Shown: one piece after another, positions 36,858-44,625 of the stretch
How the letters are laid out: every line of letters starts with the position of its first letter
Numbering within the stretch: position 1 is the first letter of the stretch
Source of the DNA: Paragemmobacter ruber
Lineage (GTDB): Bacteria; Pseudomonadota; Alphaproteobacteria; Rhodobacterales; Rhodobacteraceae
Direction of reading: 5' to 3'
Assembly (NCBI RefSeq): GCF_009908315.1
Contig: NZ_JAAATW010000001.1
Span: 248,001-312,000 of the forward strand
Length of the DNA stretch: 64,000 nt
Translations under genes and position numbers: made by a program
Notes under the pieces: model-generated
The model's database searches: none
Told to the model about the DNA's origin: nothing
What the model saw: only the letters and a program-made list of their open reading frames with translations

Positions 36858-37558
36858 GCCCCCCCCGGCGCGGGCAGCGCCCCGGATTGCGTTCCGGCCA
36901 GCGCGTCCACCCCGACGCGGCGAAACCGCACGCGATCGCCCACAGCAAACAGGAAGGGTCGCGCGGGATCACCCGTCAGGATGGGCGTGGGCGACCGTCC
37001 GATCACCCACCAGCCCGTGGGCATCGTCAGCGTCGTCACCAGACATTGGCCCGCCGCGATGATGACACTGCCCGCAGGCACCCCCCGCACGGGCGCAGGC
37101 TTGCGCGGCAGGCGGATCGGCTCTGGCACCCCGGTCAGATAGGCATAACCCGGGGCAAAGCCATACATCGCCACATGGTACTCTCCCGCCAGATGCGCCG
37201 CGATGACCGCCTCGACGCTGCACCCGGCCTGTGCCGCCACCGCCGCCAGATCGCGCCCGAACGCGCCGTCATAGCAGACCGGCACTTCATGCACGGCGCC
37301 CTGTCCGGCCTCCGGCACAAGGTCTGCCAAACGCGACGCCAGCGCCGCCCGCACTGCGGCGTGATCCGTGACCAGCGGATCAAAGACCACAAGAAGGTTC
37401 ACCATCGCAGGCACCACTTCCACCTGCCCCGGCACCGGATCGGCCCCAAGCGCGCGGTCCAGCGCCAGAACCGCGGCATGGACCGCCGCGTCCACCACGG
37501 TGCCGAACTCCACCAGCACGGCGCGCTCGGCCACAGGGGTCAGGCGGGGAGGCGTCAT
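36854..37558 (-). CDS. pxpB: 5-oxoprolinase subunit PxpB (KipI family)
   Basis: 234 residues from MTPPRLTPVAERAVLVEFG. Family blocks: VPVCYDGAFGRDLA and FAPGYAYLTGVPEPIRLPRK with GSVIIAAGQ. It works with PxpC as the ATP-dependent half of 5-oxoprolinase. The true start is 37558, one base after the pxpA stop; the longer open frame reaching 38047 is inside pxpA and not coding. Confidence 0.9.
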   Translation of the reverse strand: MTPPRLTPVAERAVLVEFGTVVDAAVHAAVLALDRALGADPVPGQVEVVPAMVNLLVVFDPLVTDHAAVRAALASRLADLVPEAGQGAVHEVPVCYDGAFGRDLAAVAAQAGCSVEAVIAAHLAGEYHVAMYGFAPGYAYLTGVPEPIRLPRKPAPVRGVPAGSVIIAAGQCLVTTLTMPTGWWVIGRSPTPILTGDPARPFLFAVGDRVRFRRVGVDALAGTQSGALPAPGGA

Positions 37559-37559
37559 C

Positions 37560-38327
37560 TCAGCCCCCGGCAAAGGGCCGGATCGCCACGCCCGCGCCCT
37601 CCAGCCGCTTGCGCAGGGCGCGCGCCATGGCCACCGCGCCGGGGCTGTCGCCATGCACGCAGACCGACCGCGCCGCCAGCGCCACCTCGCCCCCGCCCAG
37701 CACCGGCATGCGCCCCGTCTCGGCAAAGCGCAGCATCCGCGCGGCCACCTCTTCGGGGTCGTGCAGCACGGCGCCCGGCACTTCGCGCGGCACCAGCCGC
37801 CCGTCCGCGCGATAGGCGCGGTCGGCAAAGACCTCGGCCACCACGGGAAGACCCGCCTTGCGCCCCTGCACCTCCAGCTCCGTCCCCGAAATGGCAAGCA
37901 GCGCCAGCCTGCCCGGCAGGTCGCGCACCGCCACGGCGATGGCGGCGGCCACCTCGGCCCGGTCGGCGGCGAGGTTCGCCAAGGCGCCATGCGCCTTGAC
38001 ATAGCGCACCTCCACCCCCGCCAGCGCCGCCACGCCCTGCAGGGCACCCACCTGCGCCGCCACCATCCGCGCGATCGCGTCGGGCGGCATGGGGATCACG
38101 CGGCGGCCAAATCCTTCGCGATCCGCATAGCCCGGATGCGCGCCCACCACGACACCCCGCGCCGCGGCCTGCCGCAGGCTGGCAAACATCACCTCTGCAT
38201 CGCCCGCATGGCCACCGCAGGCAAGGTTGGCACTGCTAACGATGTCCAGCATCGCGGCATCATCGCCCATCGTCCAAGGGCCGAACCCTTCGCCCAGATC
38301 GGCGTTCAGGTCGATCTCGCGCATCAT
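37560..38327 (-). CDS. pxpA: 5-oxoprolinase subunit PxpA (LamB/YcsF family)
   Basis: 255 residues from MMREIDLNADLGEGFGPW. Signature positions: DLNADLGEGFG, SANLACGGHAGD, VGAHPGYADREGFGRR and the late VCVHGDSPGAV. It opens the 5-oxoproline ring together with PxpB/PxpC. The gene is first in the minus-strand operon pxpA-pxpB-pxpC. ATG 38324 is an equally possible start; the frame upstream to 38423 has no family sequence. Confidence 0.92.
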   Translation of the reverse strand: MMREIDLNADLGEGFGPWTMGDDAAMLDIVSSANLACGGHAGDAEVMFASLRQAAARGVVVGAHPGYADREGFGRRVIPMPPDAIARMVAAQVGALQGVAALAGVEVRYVKAHGALANLAADRAEVAAAIAVAVRDLPGRLALLAISGTELEVQGRKAGLPVVAEVFADRAYRADGRLVPREVPGAVLHDPEEVAARMLRFAETGRMPVLGGGEVALAARSVCVHGDSPGAVAMARALRKRLEGAGVAIRPFAGG

Positions 38328-38476
38328 GCCGCCCGCCCCCCTCGATTCGTGCCACTGCGGCCCTGATCCTGCCCGCCCGCGCGCCCGTGGAAAACCCGCA
38401 AAAGCCCCGGACCGGGCGCACATTTTTCCTCTTGCGCCGGGATTTGCCCTTCGTTAGACCGCCCGTCATCCACCGT

Positions 38477-38551
38477 GGCCCGTTCGTCTATCGGTTAGGA
38501 CACCAGGTTTTCAACCTGGGAAGAGGGGTTCGACTCCCCTACGGGCTGCCA
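38477..38551 (+). tRNA. tRNA-Glu (anticodon TTC)
   Basis: Acceptor GGCCCGT (38477-38483) pairs with ACGGGCT (38541-38547); anticodon stem CCAGG/CCTGG around loop TTTTCAA gives anticodon TTC; T-loop GTTCGACTC. G73 and CCA are encoded (38548-38551). Confidence 0.97.
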
Positions 38552-38682
38552 CTCCCCCCTGAACCTGCCAGCCGACGCGCAGACAGCGCCCCGCCGATCA
38601 TGGCGCGCCCGGCCTCACGGCGCTTGCGTCAAGGCCGGGCTTGCCTATCCTGTGGGCGATTGTTCCCTCGCTCTGGTGTTCC

Positions 38683-39498
38683 ATGATCCGCAAAAGCCCG
38701 CGCTTCGCCGCCCGCTCGCTTGCCCTGCCTTTTTTCCTGCTCTTGCCCGCCCTCGCCCAAGCTGCGCCCTGCTCTGACACCGGCGCGCAATACGAGGCGT
38801 GGAAACCCGTCATGGCGGCCGAGGCCGAGGCCGCAGGTGTCGGCCCGCGCGGGATTGATGCGCTGATGGCCACCTCCTATTCCAAGGCCACCATCGGCGC
38901 CGACCGCAACCAGAAAAGCTTTCGCTACAGCCTCGACAAGTTTCTCGAGGTGCGGGGCGCTAGCGCGATCATCTCGCAGGGGCGCAAACGCAAGGCGCAG
39001 AACCCCGATTTCTACGCCGCCCTCGAACGGCAATATGGCGTGCCGGCGGGGGTGCTGATCGCCATCCACGGGATGGAGACGGGCTTTGGCAATTTCATGG
39101 GCGACACCAATGTCGTCTCGGCCATCGCGACGCTGGCTTATGACTGCCGCCGGTCGGATTTCTTCACCCCGCATCTGATCGGCGCGTTGAAGCTGATCGA
39201 CGCGGGCGCCATCAGCCCGCAGACGCGTGGCGCCAAGCATGGCGAACTGGGCCATACCCAGTTCCTGCCCGGCAACGCGCTGACCTATGGCGTGGACGGC
39301 AATGGCGACGGGCGCGTGGATCTGACCGATCTGGTCGATGCCATGGCCTCGACAGCCAATTTCCTGCGCCAGAAAGGCTGGCGCCCGGGCGTGGGCTATC
39401 AGCAGGGCGAGCCGAACTTTGCCGTGATCGAGGCATGGAACGCCGCCACCGTCTATCAGCAGGCCATCGCGCTGATGGCCGCGCAGATCGACAGCTGA
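38683..39498 (+). CDS. Lytic murein transglycosylase, MltB-like
   Basis: 271 residues from MIRKSPRFAARS with a signal peptide ending AQAA (about residue 24) and no lipobox, so a soluble periplasmic form. The catalytic glutamate is in AIHGMETGFGNFMGD; later GELGHTQFLPGNAL and an EF-hand-like calcium loop DGNGDGRVDLTD (about 205-216) match the Slt35/MltB fold. It cleaves peptidoglycan glycan strands to anhydromuramyl products. It is shorter than MltB (~360 aa) and lacks the C-terminal peptidoglycan-binding domain. No good Shine-Dalgarno is visible before the ATG; a TTG at 38641 is the alternative. Confidence 0.85.
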   Translation: MIRKSPRFAARSLALPFFLLLPALAQAAPCSDTGAQYEAWKPVMAAEAEAAGVGPRGIDALMATSYSKATIGADRNQKSFRYSLDKFLEVRGASAIISQGRKRKAQNPDFYAALERQYGVPAGVLIAIHGMETGFGNFMGDTNVVSAIATLAYDCRRSDFFTPHLIGALKLIDAGAISPQTRGAKHGELGHTQFLPGNALTYGVDGNGDGRVDLTDLVDAMASTANFLRQKGWRPGVGYQQGEPNFAVIEAWNAATVYQQAIALMAAQIDS

Positions 39499-39516
39499 CC
39501 GCTTCCCTGCAACAGT

Positions 39517-39539
39517 CCGGGGGGGATCCTCCCCCCCGG
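39517..39539. repeat. GC hairpin behind the transglycosylase gene
   Basis: Perfect 10-bp stem, CCGGGGGGGA (39517-39526) with its complement at 39530-39539, loop TCC, no T-run. Probably a 3' end or rho-independent-like stop of weak type. Confidence 0.6.
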
Positions 39540-39592
39540 CTAAACAGTCGGGCCGCGCCCTCGTTCTCAAAGGAAATGAGGGAGGTGTCGCC

Positions 39593-39817
39593 ATGACCGA
39601 AAGAACAGCCTGCTATCGCCTGTCGCACTGTCCCGCCGATGGCGCGCGTCCGTGCCCGGGCTGCACCGCCCGGCCTGCCGCAGTGCCGCGCACGGGCCAA
39701 CAGACTGGCCAGCAGACGGCCCCGCGCATGACGCTTGCGGAAGATGCGGTAATGGCCATGGCGGCCTCCGTCACCTTCGCCACCGTCTTCATCGCGGTTG
39801 CCTTTTGGCTCGCGTGA
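39593..39817 (+). CDS. Small cysteine-rich tail-anchored protein
   Basis: 74 residues. The N-terminal half holds four cysteines (C7, C13, C21, C24, including CPGC), then a Gln/Thr-rich linker (TGQQTGQQT) and one C-terminal membrane helix (about 50-73). GGGAGG stands 7-9 nt before the ATG, a strong ribosome site, which supports expression. The CxxC pair could bind metal or an iron-sulfur centre facing the cytoplasm. No family recognised. Confidence 0.6.
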   Translation: MTERTACYRLSHCPADGARPCPGCTARPAAVPRTGQQTGQQTAPRMTLAEDAVMAMAASVTFATVFIAVAFWLA

Positions 39818-39851
39818 CGCGCGCCCGCCGCAGCGTGGTGATCTTGGGGGA

Positions 39852-39928
39852 TGGTACCGCCTCCCCGGCTCGAACGGGGGACCCCCAGATCCACAATCTG
39901 GTGCTCTAACCAACTGAGCTAAGGCGGC
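39852..39928 (-). tRNA. tRNA-His (anticodon GTG), lacking G-1
   Basis: Acceptor GCCGCCT (39922-39928) pairs with AGGCGGT (39856-39862) with a terminal G-U; anticodon stem CCAGA/TCTGG around TTGTGGA gives anticodon GTG; T-loop TTCGAGC. CCA is encoded (39852-39854). The base before position 1 is T, not G, and the discriminator is A73, unlike canonical tRNA-His with G-1:C73. Confidence 0.95.
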
Positions 39929-40105
39929 ACTTGGCGGGCCGTTTACCCCCCAAGCTTGGCGATTGCAAGGGGATGATTGGCCGATCATCGCTGCGGGCCG
40001 TCCCGACTTGCGCCGCCCGCGCCAGCGCCGGGGTTGCCCGCGCACGGCTTGCCACCACTTGCATCCCGCGCTAGGCGAAAGGCGTGTCAGAAACGGGGAT
40101 GCACC

Positions 40106-40327
40106 ATGGGGATCGACAAGCAAAGCGACATCGCGGCCAATATCCAGATCGGCCCCACCGATCAGGGCATGGTGCGCATCTATGTCGAGGCCGAGGGCGG
40201 CATCGAACTGCCGCTCGATTTCGATCCGGATGAGGCCGAGGAGATCGCCGAGGAACTCCGCGCCGCCGCCGAGGCCGCCCGCGCCATCGGCTCCGCCCCG
40301 TCCAAGGGCAAGCCCGGGCGGCGCTGA
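40106..40327 (+). CDS. Small conserved acidic protein, probably DUF6324
   Basis: 73 residues: MGIDKQSDIAANIQIGPTD, a short beta-like segment GMVRIYVEAEGGIELPLDF, then an acidic-to-Ala-rich helix (about 42-63) and a basic tail. GGGGA lies about 8 nt before ATG 40106. I believe it belongs to a small Rhodobacterales-restricted family (DUF6324), from memory. No function known; no membrane segment. Confidence 0.65.
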   Translation: MGIDKQSDIAANIQIGPTDQGMVRIYVEAEGGIELPLDFDPDEAEEIAEELRAAAEAARAIGSAPSKGKPGRR

Positions 40328-40342
40328 GCGGCCATCACAGCG

Positions 40343-40801
40343 CTACCACACCGCGCCCGCGCCCGGATCGCGCAGCGATTGCAGGCGCAGCGCAGCGTGG
40401 CGCGCGAATTTCTGCATCATCACCTTGCGCCGCGCCGGTGCCAGCGGGACCTCCGGCCCCATGCGCAGGATTTCCGCATCATAGGCATCGGCAAGGATCA
40501 GGCCCGTCCCTTCGGGCAACAGATCCACCGGAAACTCGGCATCCACGGCCCAGAAGAACCGGTCGCACCATTCCAGATAGCCCTGCCACTTGCGGTCGGC
40601 CCGGTAATCGGCCCGGCCGGACTTGCATTCCACCACCCAGATCTCGCCCTTCGGCCCCACCGCCATCACATCCACCCGCAGCCCCGGCGCTGGCACCAAT
40701 TCCTCGACAGTCACGAAATCCATCGCCAGAAGGCCCCGGCACACCCCGCGCTGCAGGCGCTGGCCGGGGAGCAGGGTCAGGGGATCATCCATCCGGTTCA
40801 T
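40343..40801 (-). CDS. mmcB: MmcB-family DNA repair nuclease-like protein
   Basis: 152 residues with a compact PD-(D/E)xK-like core: LRVDVMAVGPKGEIWVVECKSGRADYRADRKWQGY (D, then ExK). Caulobacter MmcB contributes to mitomycin C resistance with imuAB-type repair. The start is uncertain: ATG 40801 is taken; 40792 and 40813 are alternatives. A LexA box lies immediately upstream, consistent with SOS induction. It converges with the small DUF6324-like gene. Confidence 0.82.
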   Translation of the reverse strand: MNRMDDPLTLLPGQRLQRGVCRGLLAMDFVTVEELVPAPGLRVDVMAVGPKGEIWVVECKSGRADYRADRKWQGYLEWCDRFFWAVDAEFPVDLLPEGTGLILADAYDAEILRMGPEVPLAPARRKVMMQKFARHAALRLQSLRDPGAGAVW

Positions 40802-40813
40802 GCCGCCAACCAT

Positions 40814-40828
40814 GAACCAAACGTGAAC
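40814..40828 (-). promoter_or_regulatory. Alphaproteobacterial LexA box before mmcB
   Basis: GTTC-ACGTTTG-GTTC on the minus strand, a perfect match to GTTC-N7-GTTC. It is 13 nt upstream of ATG 40801, with a possible -35 TTGAAA just before it. Bound LexA would block the promoter. Confidence 0.75.
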
Positions 40829-41113
40829 ATTTTTCAAGCCACCCGCATGGCAGAACCGCGCCGCCCCGGCCCCCGCCCGCATCGCCGCCCTTGCCCTGCC
40901 CCGCACGGGCGCCTAAGTCTGGGGATGGCGGGTGCTGCTCTTCGCGTGAGAGGCTCTTTTCCAGTGGCCGATAAGCAACCGATTGGGGGCTGGCTCTGGC
41001 AGGATCCTGGTCTTGCTAACTGGCTCCCACCTGAGACCTCTGGCTCTCGGGAAACCATGCCGTCCACGGTCGCTGCGGGCCCGCCACCCAATCCTCGGAC
41101 AACGTCAGACACG
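40829..41113. other. Intergenic stretch without a gene
   Basis: Apart from the likely mmcB promoter near 40830-40845 I see no reading frame with family character, no RNA signature and no repeat. Frames crossing it are shadows of mmcB or of the DUF481 gene. Confidence 0.5.
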
Positions 41114-41141
41114 AAAAAAGGGGTGCGATCTCTCGCACCCC
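41114..41141 (-). terminator. Intrinsic terminator of the DUF481 gene
   Basis: Stem GGGGTGCGA (41133-41141, minus strand) with TCGCACCCC (41120-41128), loop GAGA, then TTTTTT. Located 28 bp past the stop codon. Confidence 0.93.
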
Positions 41142-41169
41142 CAGGCTTCAGGCACAGGCAGGAACAGTG

Positions 41170-42000
41170 TCAGAAGCCAAACACCAGCGACACGCCCAGC
41201 TTGTTGTCGGTGCGGATCGCCCGGTTGTCGTTGTACTCGGTCAGATAGCTGATCCGGGTCGACACGGCGTCGGTCACGCGGAAGTTCACGCCAAGGTCGT
41301 TGTTCACCCGCAGCGCCGAATCCGACGACAGAACGTCGGTATCGTTCGTCATGAACATGCTGTCGCTGATCTTGGCATAGAAGCGCGACCCCGCCAGATA
41401 GCCCGTCTCGGTGACCGAGTTGCGCGCGCCATCCTCAAGATAGCTCACCCCGATACCGGCCTGCACGCGCCAGGTCATGTCCGGCGTGTTGATCACGCGG
41501 TAACCCGGACCAAAGCCCACGAAACCGTCGCGGCGCACCTCATCGGCCGTATCGGCCAGACCGTCGGCCTCAAGCCGCGCCAGCGCAAAACCGTAGAAGC
41601 TCTGGTCAAAGTAATAGTTGGCGTCATAGACGGCGAGGATGTCTTCCTTCGTCTTGGCCGTGCTGTCCTCGGCAAAGTCCACCGCCGCGCCGATCGTCTG
41701 CACGAAATTGCCCTGCGCATAAGACAGGCGCACACCACCCGAGAATTCCTGGCTCTCGTTATTGCCGGTCTTGCCCGAATAGCCGATCGAGGCGCTGCCC
41801 GACAGGCCCTGCCGCGATTCCGGCGCGCCGAAGCGGGCGGCGTCCTCGGCCCGTTCCATGTCTTCAGCCACGACCTCGTTGATGTCGTCGATCCGGTCAT
41901 TCACGTCGCGGATGCCGGTGATGTTGGTCTGCGCCAGCACGGGCGCCGCCATCATCATCGCCAGAACCGAGGCACCTGCCGTCTTGGTAATCGTCTTCAT
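41170..42000 (-). CDS. DUF481 (YdiY-like) outer-membrane beta-barrel protein
   Basis: 276 residues from MKTITKTAGASV: signal peptide (about 1-22, ending VLAQ), a charged helical segment (INDRIDDI-type, about 28-50), then alternating strands typical of a barrel (SGSASIGYSGKTGN, GGVRLSYAQG, FYGFALARLEADG) ending in phenylalanine (LGVSLVFGF), the C-terminal signal for outer-membrane insertion. AAGGA is 8 nt before the ATG. An AT-rich block at about 42062-42110 is the likely promoter. Its cargo or role is unknown. Confidence 0.82.
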   Translation of the reverse strand: MKTITKTAGASVLAMMMAAPVLAQTNITGIRDVNDRIDDINEVVAEDMERAEDAARFGAPESRQGLSGSASIGYSGKTGNNESQEFSGGVRLSYAQGNFVQTIGAAVDFAEDSTAKTKEDILAVYDANYYFDQSFYGFALARLEADGLADTADEVRRDGFVGFGPGYRVINTPDMTWRVQAGIGVSYLEDGARNSVTETGYLAGSRFYAKISDSMFMTNDTDVLSSDSALRVNNDLGVNFRVTDAVSTRISYLTEYNDNRAIRTDNKLGVSLVFGF

Positions 42001-42213
42001 CTCATGTCCTTTCCTGCAAGGAGCGGCCCGCACGGGCCACCGAACTTGTCACGAACGCTGAGATAACCGATTGATTTCAGATGAAAATTTAAATTATTCT
42101 CAAGCCTGACCCAAGAATTTCTCGTATCCCTTTCCCCTTGAATTCGTCCCCGCGCGCGCCCAGCGCCGCGCCGGGCGGCGATTTTCACGGCGTTTCAGGG
42201 GCTTGCGCGGCGG

Positions 42214-43095
42214 TCAGACGTCGCCCAGCAGGTCGGCCACCTCGGCCTGCACCTGCGCAATTGCCGCCCCAAGGCTGTCGCGCGCCACTTCACGAAGGGT
42301 TGACTCGATATCCGTGCGCCAGACGGCCCAGATTTCCTGCGCAAAACTGGGGGCATCGTCCACCGGGAACAGCTGCCCCGCATCCACATAGCTGCGCACC
42401 GACCGCGCCGGAACATAGGCCGCAAGGGGCCGCGTCGCGATATAGCGCAGAATCAGCGTCCCCAGCGCCATCTGCACCTCGGGGATCGGCAGTTCCGGCA
42501 GCGCCGCCTCGTGAAAGCGCAGGAAATCCTGCCCCCAATCCGCCAGAACATAGCGCCCGCGGACATCCGACAGCTGCGCATCCTCCCATGGCGAGACGAG
42601 GATCAGCTCATCCTCCATCAGCATCTCGCAATCCAGACCCGACCGCACCGCCGGGCTATAGGTCAGCGCGGCCTGCAAGGTGCCCTCGGCCAGCCGCCGC
42701 ATCAGCGCGTCAGGCCCGTCCACCTCGCTTCGCAGGGCGATCTTGGGTTCATGCGCAGCCAGCCCGTCCAGCCAGCGGAACCCCAGCCGCGACCACAGCG
42801 ACACCTCAGCCCCGATGGCCAGACTGCTCACCGCGCCCTCGGTGCCGCCTACCTGCATCCGCGCCTGTTCCCAACTGCGCAGGATCGCCGCCGCGTGGCG
42901 GCGAAACTCGCGCCCCGCCGTGGTGGGCGTCACCCCGGTCTTGCCGCGGTTGAACAGCGGGCGGCCCAACTGCCCCTCCAGCCGGTTGATGCGCAAGGAC
43001 ACCGCCGATTGCGTCACGCGCAGCCGATCCGCCGCCGCCGCAAAAGAGCCCGTGTCGATCACATCCAGAAACGTGCGCAAAAGCTGCATATCCAT
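42214..43095 (-). CDS. LysR-family transcriptional regulator
   Basis: 293 residues. N-terminal winged helix (about 1-60): LLRTFLDVIDTGSFAAAADRLRVTQSAVSLRINRLEGQLGRPLFNRG, complete. The C-terminal periplasmic-binding-like domain (about 90-290) is normal length. No divergent target gene adjoins: the next genes on both sides are on the same strand, so its regulon cannot be read from context. Confidence 0.92.
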   Translation of the reverse strand: MDMQLLRTFLDVIDTGSFAAAADRLRVTQSAVSLRINRLEGQLGRPLFNRGKTGVTPTTAGREFRRHAAAILRSWEQARMQVGGTEGAVSSLAIGAEVSLWSRLGFRWLDGLAAHEPKIALRSEVDGPDALMRRLAEGTLQAALTYSPAVRSGLDCEMLMEDELILVSPWEDAQLSDVRGRYVLADWGQDFLRFHEAALPELPIPEVQMALGTLILRYIATRPLAAYVPARSVRSYVDAGQLFPVDDAPSFAQEIWAVWRTDIESTLREVARDSLGAAIAQVQAEVADLLGDV

Positions 43096-43157
43096 CGAAA
43101 AATACCCCTGACATCAATGCGCCGCGCCCATGGGCGCGGCGGCAACAAAGACCATAT

Positions 43158-43189
43158 GAAAAAGGCCCCTTCCCATCGGGAAGAAGCCT
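43158..43189 (-). terminator. Intrinsic terminator after the small membrane gene
   Basis: Twelve-pair stem with two G-U pairs, AGGCTTCTTCCC (43178-43189 on the minus strand) and GGGAAGGGGCCT (43163-43174), loop GAT, followed by TTTTTC. A GC palindrome (about 43112-43132) follows further downstream. Confidence 0.88.
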
Positions 43190-43228
43190 AGCACAGCGCC
43201 GTCAGGCGCCAAGGGCCATGCGGCCGGA

Positions 43229-43546
43229 TCAGCGCCGCCCGCGGCGCAGCTGTTTTCCGCGTGCCTCCACCCGCACCGGGATCGGCACCAGATGCTGGCG
43301 CAACCCGCCGCGCGGGGCGTCGTCATCCTCGGCCAGGCGCGAGATGGCGATGGCAAACTGAACGCCCGAAAACACGATGCCGTTGAACACCACCAGCATC
43401 ACCGCCGCCACCAGCCCCGATGACGACCCAAGGATCAACCCCCGAAGGCCCGCCACATCCATCGCAAGCACCGCCCCCAGAAACACCAGCGAAAGCGCAA
43501 AGCCCGTGGCGATGCTGGCAACATACAGGCGGATCAATCTGGGCAT
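43229..43546 (-). CDS. Conserved small inner-membrane protein, function unknown
   Basis: 105 residues with two membrane helices (about 6-30 and 40-68) and a strongly basic C-terminal tail (RVEARGKQLRRGRR) expected to face the cytoplasm. GGAG precedes the ATG by 9 nt and a clear terminator follows, so it is a single-gene transcript or the end of one. No family recognised. Confidence 0.7.
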   Translation of the reverse strand: MPRLIRLYVASIATGFALSLVFLGAVLAMDVAGLRGLILGSSSGLVAAVMLVVFNGIVFSGVQFAIAISRLAEDDDAPRGGLRQHLVPIPVRVEARGKQLRRGRR

Positions 43547-43663
43547 CGTGGCACTCCTCTACCGACAGAGGGGAGCCTAGCCCCTTGCCGCCGGACGTCC
43601 AGCACCAATTTGACGCAGCCCGCGCTTTGCCGCCCCATGCGCGCCATTTCGCCCGGGCGCGGA

Positions 43664-44125
43664 TCAGAACGCGGCGGGTTTCTCCTCGCGCGCCATGTGG
43701 TCGAGCACGGCATTCACGAACTTGGCCTCCTTGCCTTCGGGAAAGAAGGCCTTGGCCACATCCACATATTCGTTGATCACCACCTTGGGCGGGGTGTCCA
43801 TCGACACCAGCTCCCCCCCCGCGGCGCGGAACAGGGCGCGCAGCACCGGATCAATCCGGTCGATGGGCCATTTCGCCACCAGCGCGCGATCCGTCATTTG
43901 GTCGATCTTGGCCTGCCAGTCCACGGCAGCATCCACCACCTTGCGGAAATGGTCGGGGTCGCCCTCGGCCATCTCGCCCTCGTCCAGCACTTCGCCGAAC
44001 CGATGCGTCTCGAACTCACGCACGATCTTTTCGACCGTCTGGCCGCTCGTTTCCATCTGGAACAGCGCCTGCACGGCAAACAGCCGTGCGGCCGATCTCA
44101 TCTGCTTCTTGTCAGGCGCGGTCAT
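43664..44125 (-). CDS. nusB: Transcription antitermination factor NusB
   Basis: 153 residues, all-helical NusB. Signatures: RSAARLFAVQALFQMETSG at the start, DRIDPVLRALFRAAGGEL, VVINEYVDVAKAFFP and KFVNAVLDHMA. It binds boxA RNA with NusE in rRNA antitermination. Start ATG 44125 overlaps the ribH stop (ATGA), the usual ribH-nusB coupling. Confidence 0.95.
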   Translation of the reverse strand: MTAPDKKQMRSAARLFAVQALFQMETSGQTVEKIVREFETHRFGEVLDEGEMAEGDPDHFRKVVDAAVDWQAKIDQMTDRALVAKWPIDRIDPVLRALFRAAGGELVSMDTPPKVVINEYVDVAKAFFPEGKEAKFVNAVLDHMAREEKPAAF

Positions 44126-44622
44126 GCCCGGAATCCGATCCCCTTGGTCTGGCCGGCCCAGTTGCGCGAAAGCGCGATCAGATGCAAGGCCGCCGCCGCC
44201 GCCCCGCCGCCCTTGTTCTGCCCGGCAGGATCGGCCCGCACCACCGCCTGCGCGCGGTTCTCCACCGTCAGGATACCGTTGCCAATGGCCGCCCCCTGCA
44301 ATCCCAGCAGGCTGATCGCGCGGCTCGAATCGTTGCACACCGTATCGTAATGCGTCGTCTCGCCCCGGATCACGCAGCCCAGCGCGACATAGCCATCATA
44401 TTTGGCCAGCCGCTCGGCCATGGCGATCGCCGTCGGCACCTCCAGCGCGCCCGGCACCTCCACCAGATCGACCTCGGCCCCGCAGGCCGCCGCCGTGGCG
44501 CGCGCGCCCGCCACCAGATCATCGGTGATGTCCTTGTAATAGGGCGCCACCACGATCAACAGCTTCACCGGCCGGTCAAAGCTGGGCAGCGCCAGCGTGT
44601 AATGCGTCTCGCTTCCCGCCAT
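44122..44622 (-). CDS. ribH: 6,7-dimethyl-8-ribityllumazine synthase
   Basis: 166 residues. Motifs: GALEVPTAIAMAE, YVALGCVIRGETTHYDTVCN (substrate and catalytic His region) and GILTVENRAQA. It condenses the ribitylaminouracil with the butanone phosphate made by RibB. Three bp separate it from ribB. Confidence 0.96.
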   Translation of the reverse strand: MAGSETHYTLALPSFDRPVKLLIVVAPYYKDITDDLVAGARATAAACGAEVDLVEVPGALEVPTAIAMAERLAKYDGYVALGCVIRGETTHYDTVCNDSSRAISLLGLQGAAIGNGILTVENRAQAVVRADPAGQNKGGGAAAAALHLIALSRNWAGQTKGIGFRA

Positions 44623-44625
44623 GGC

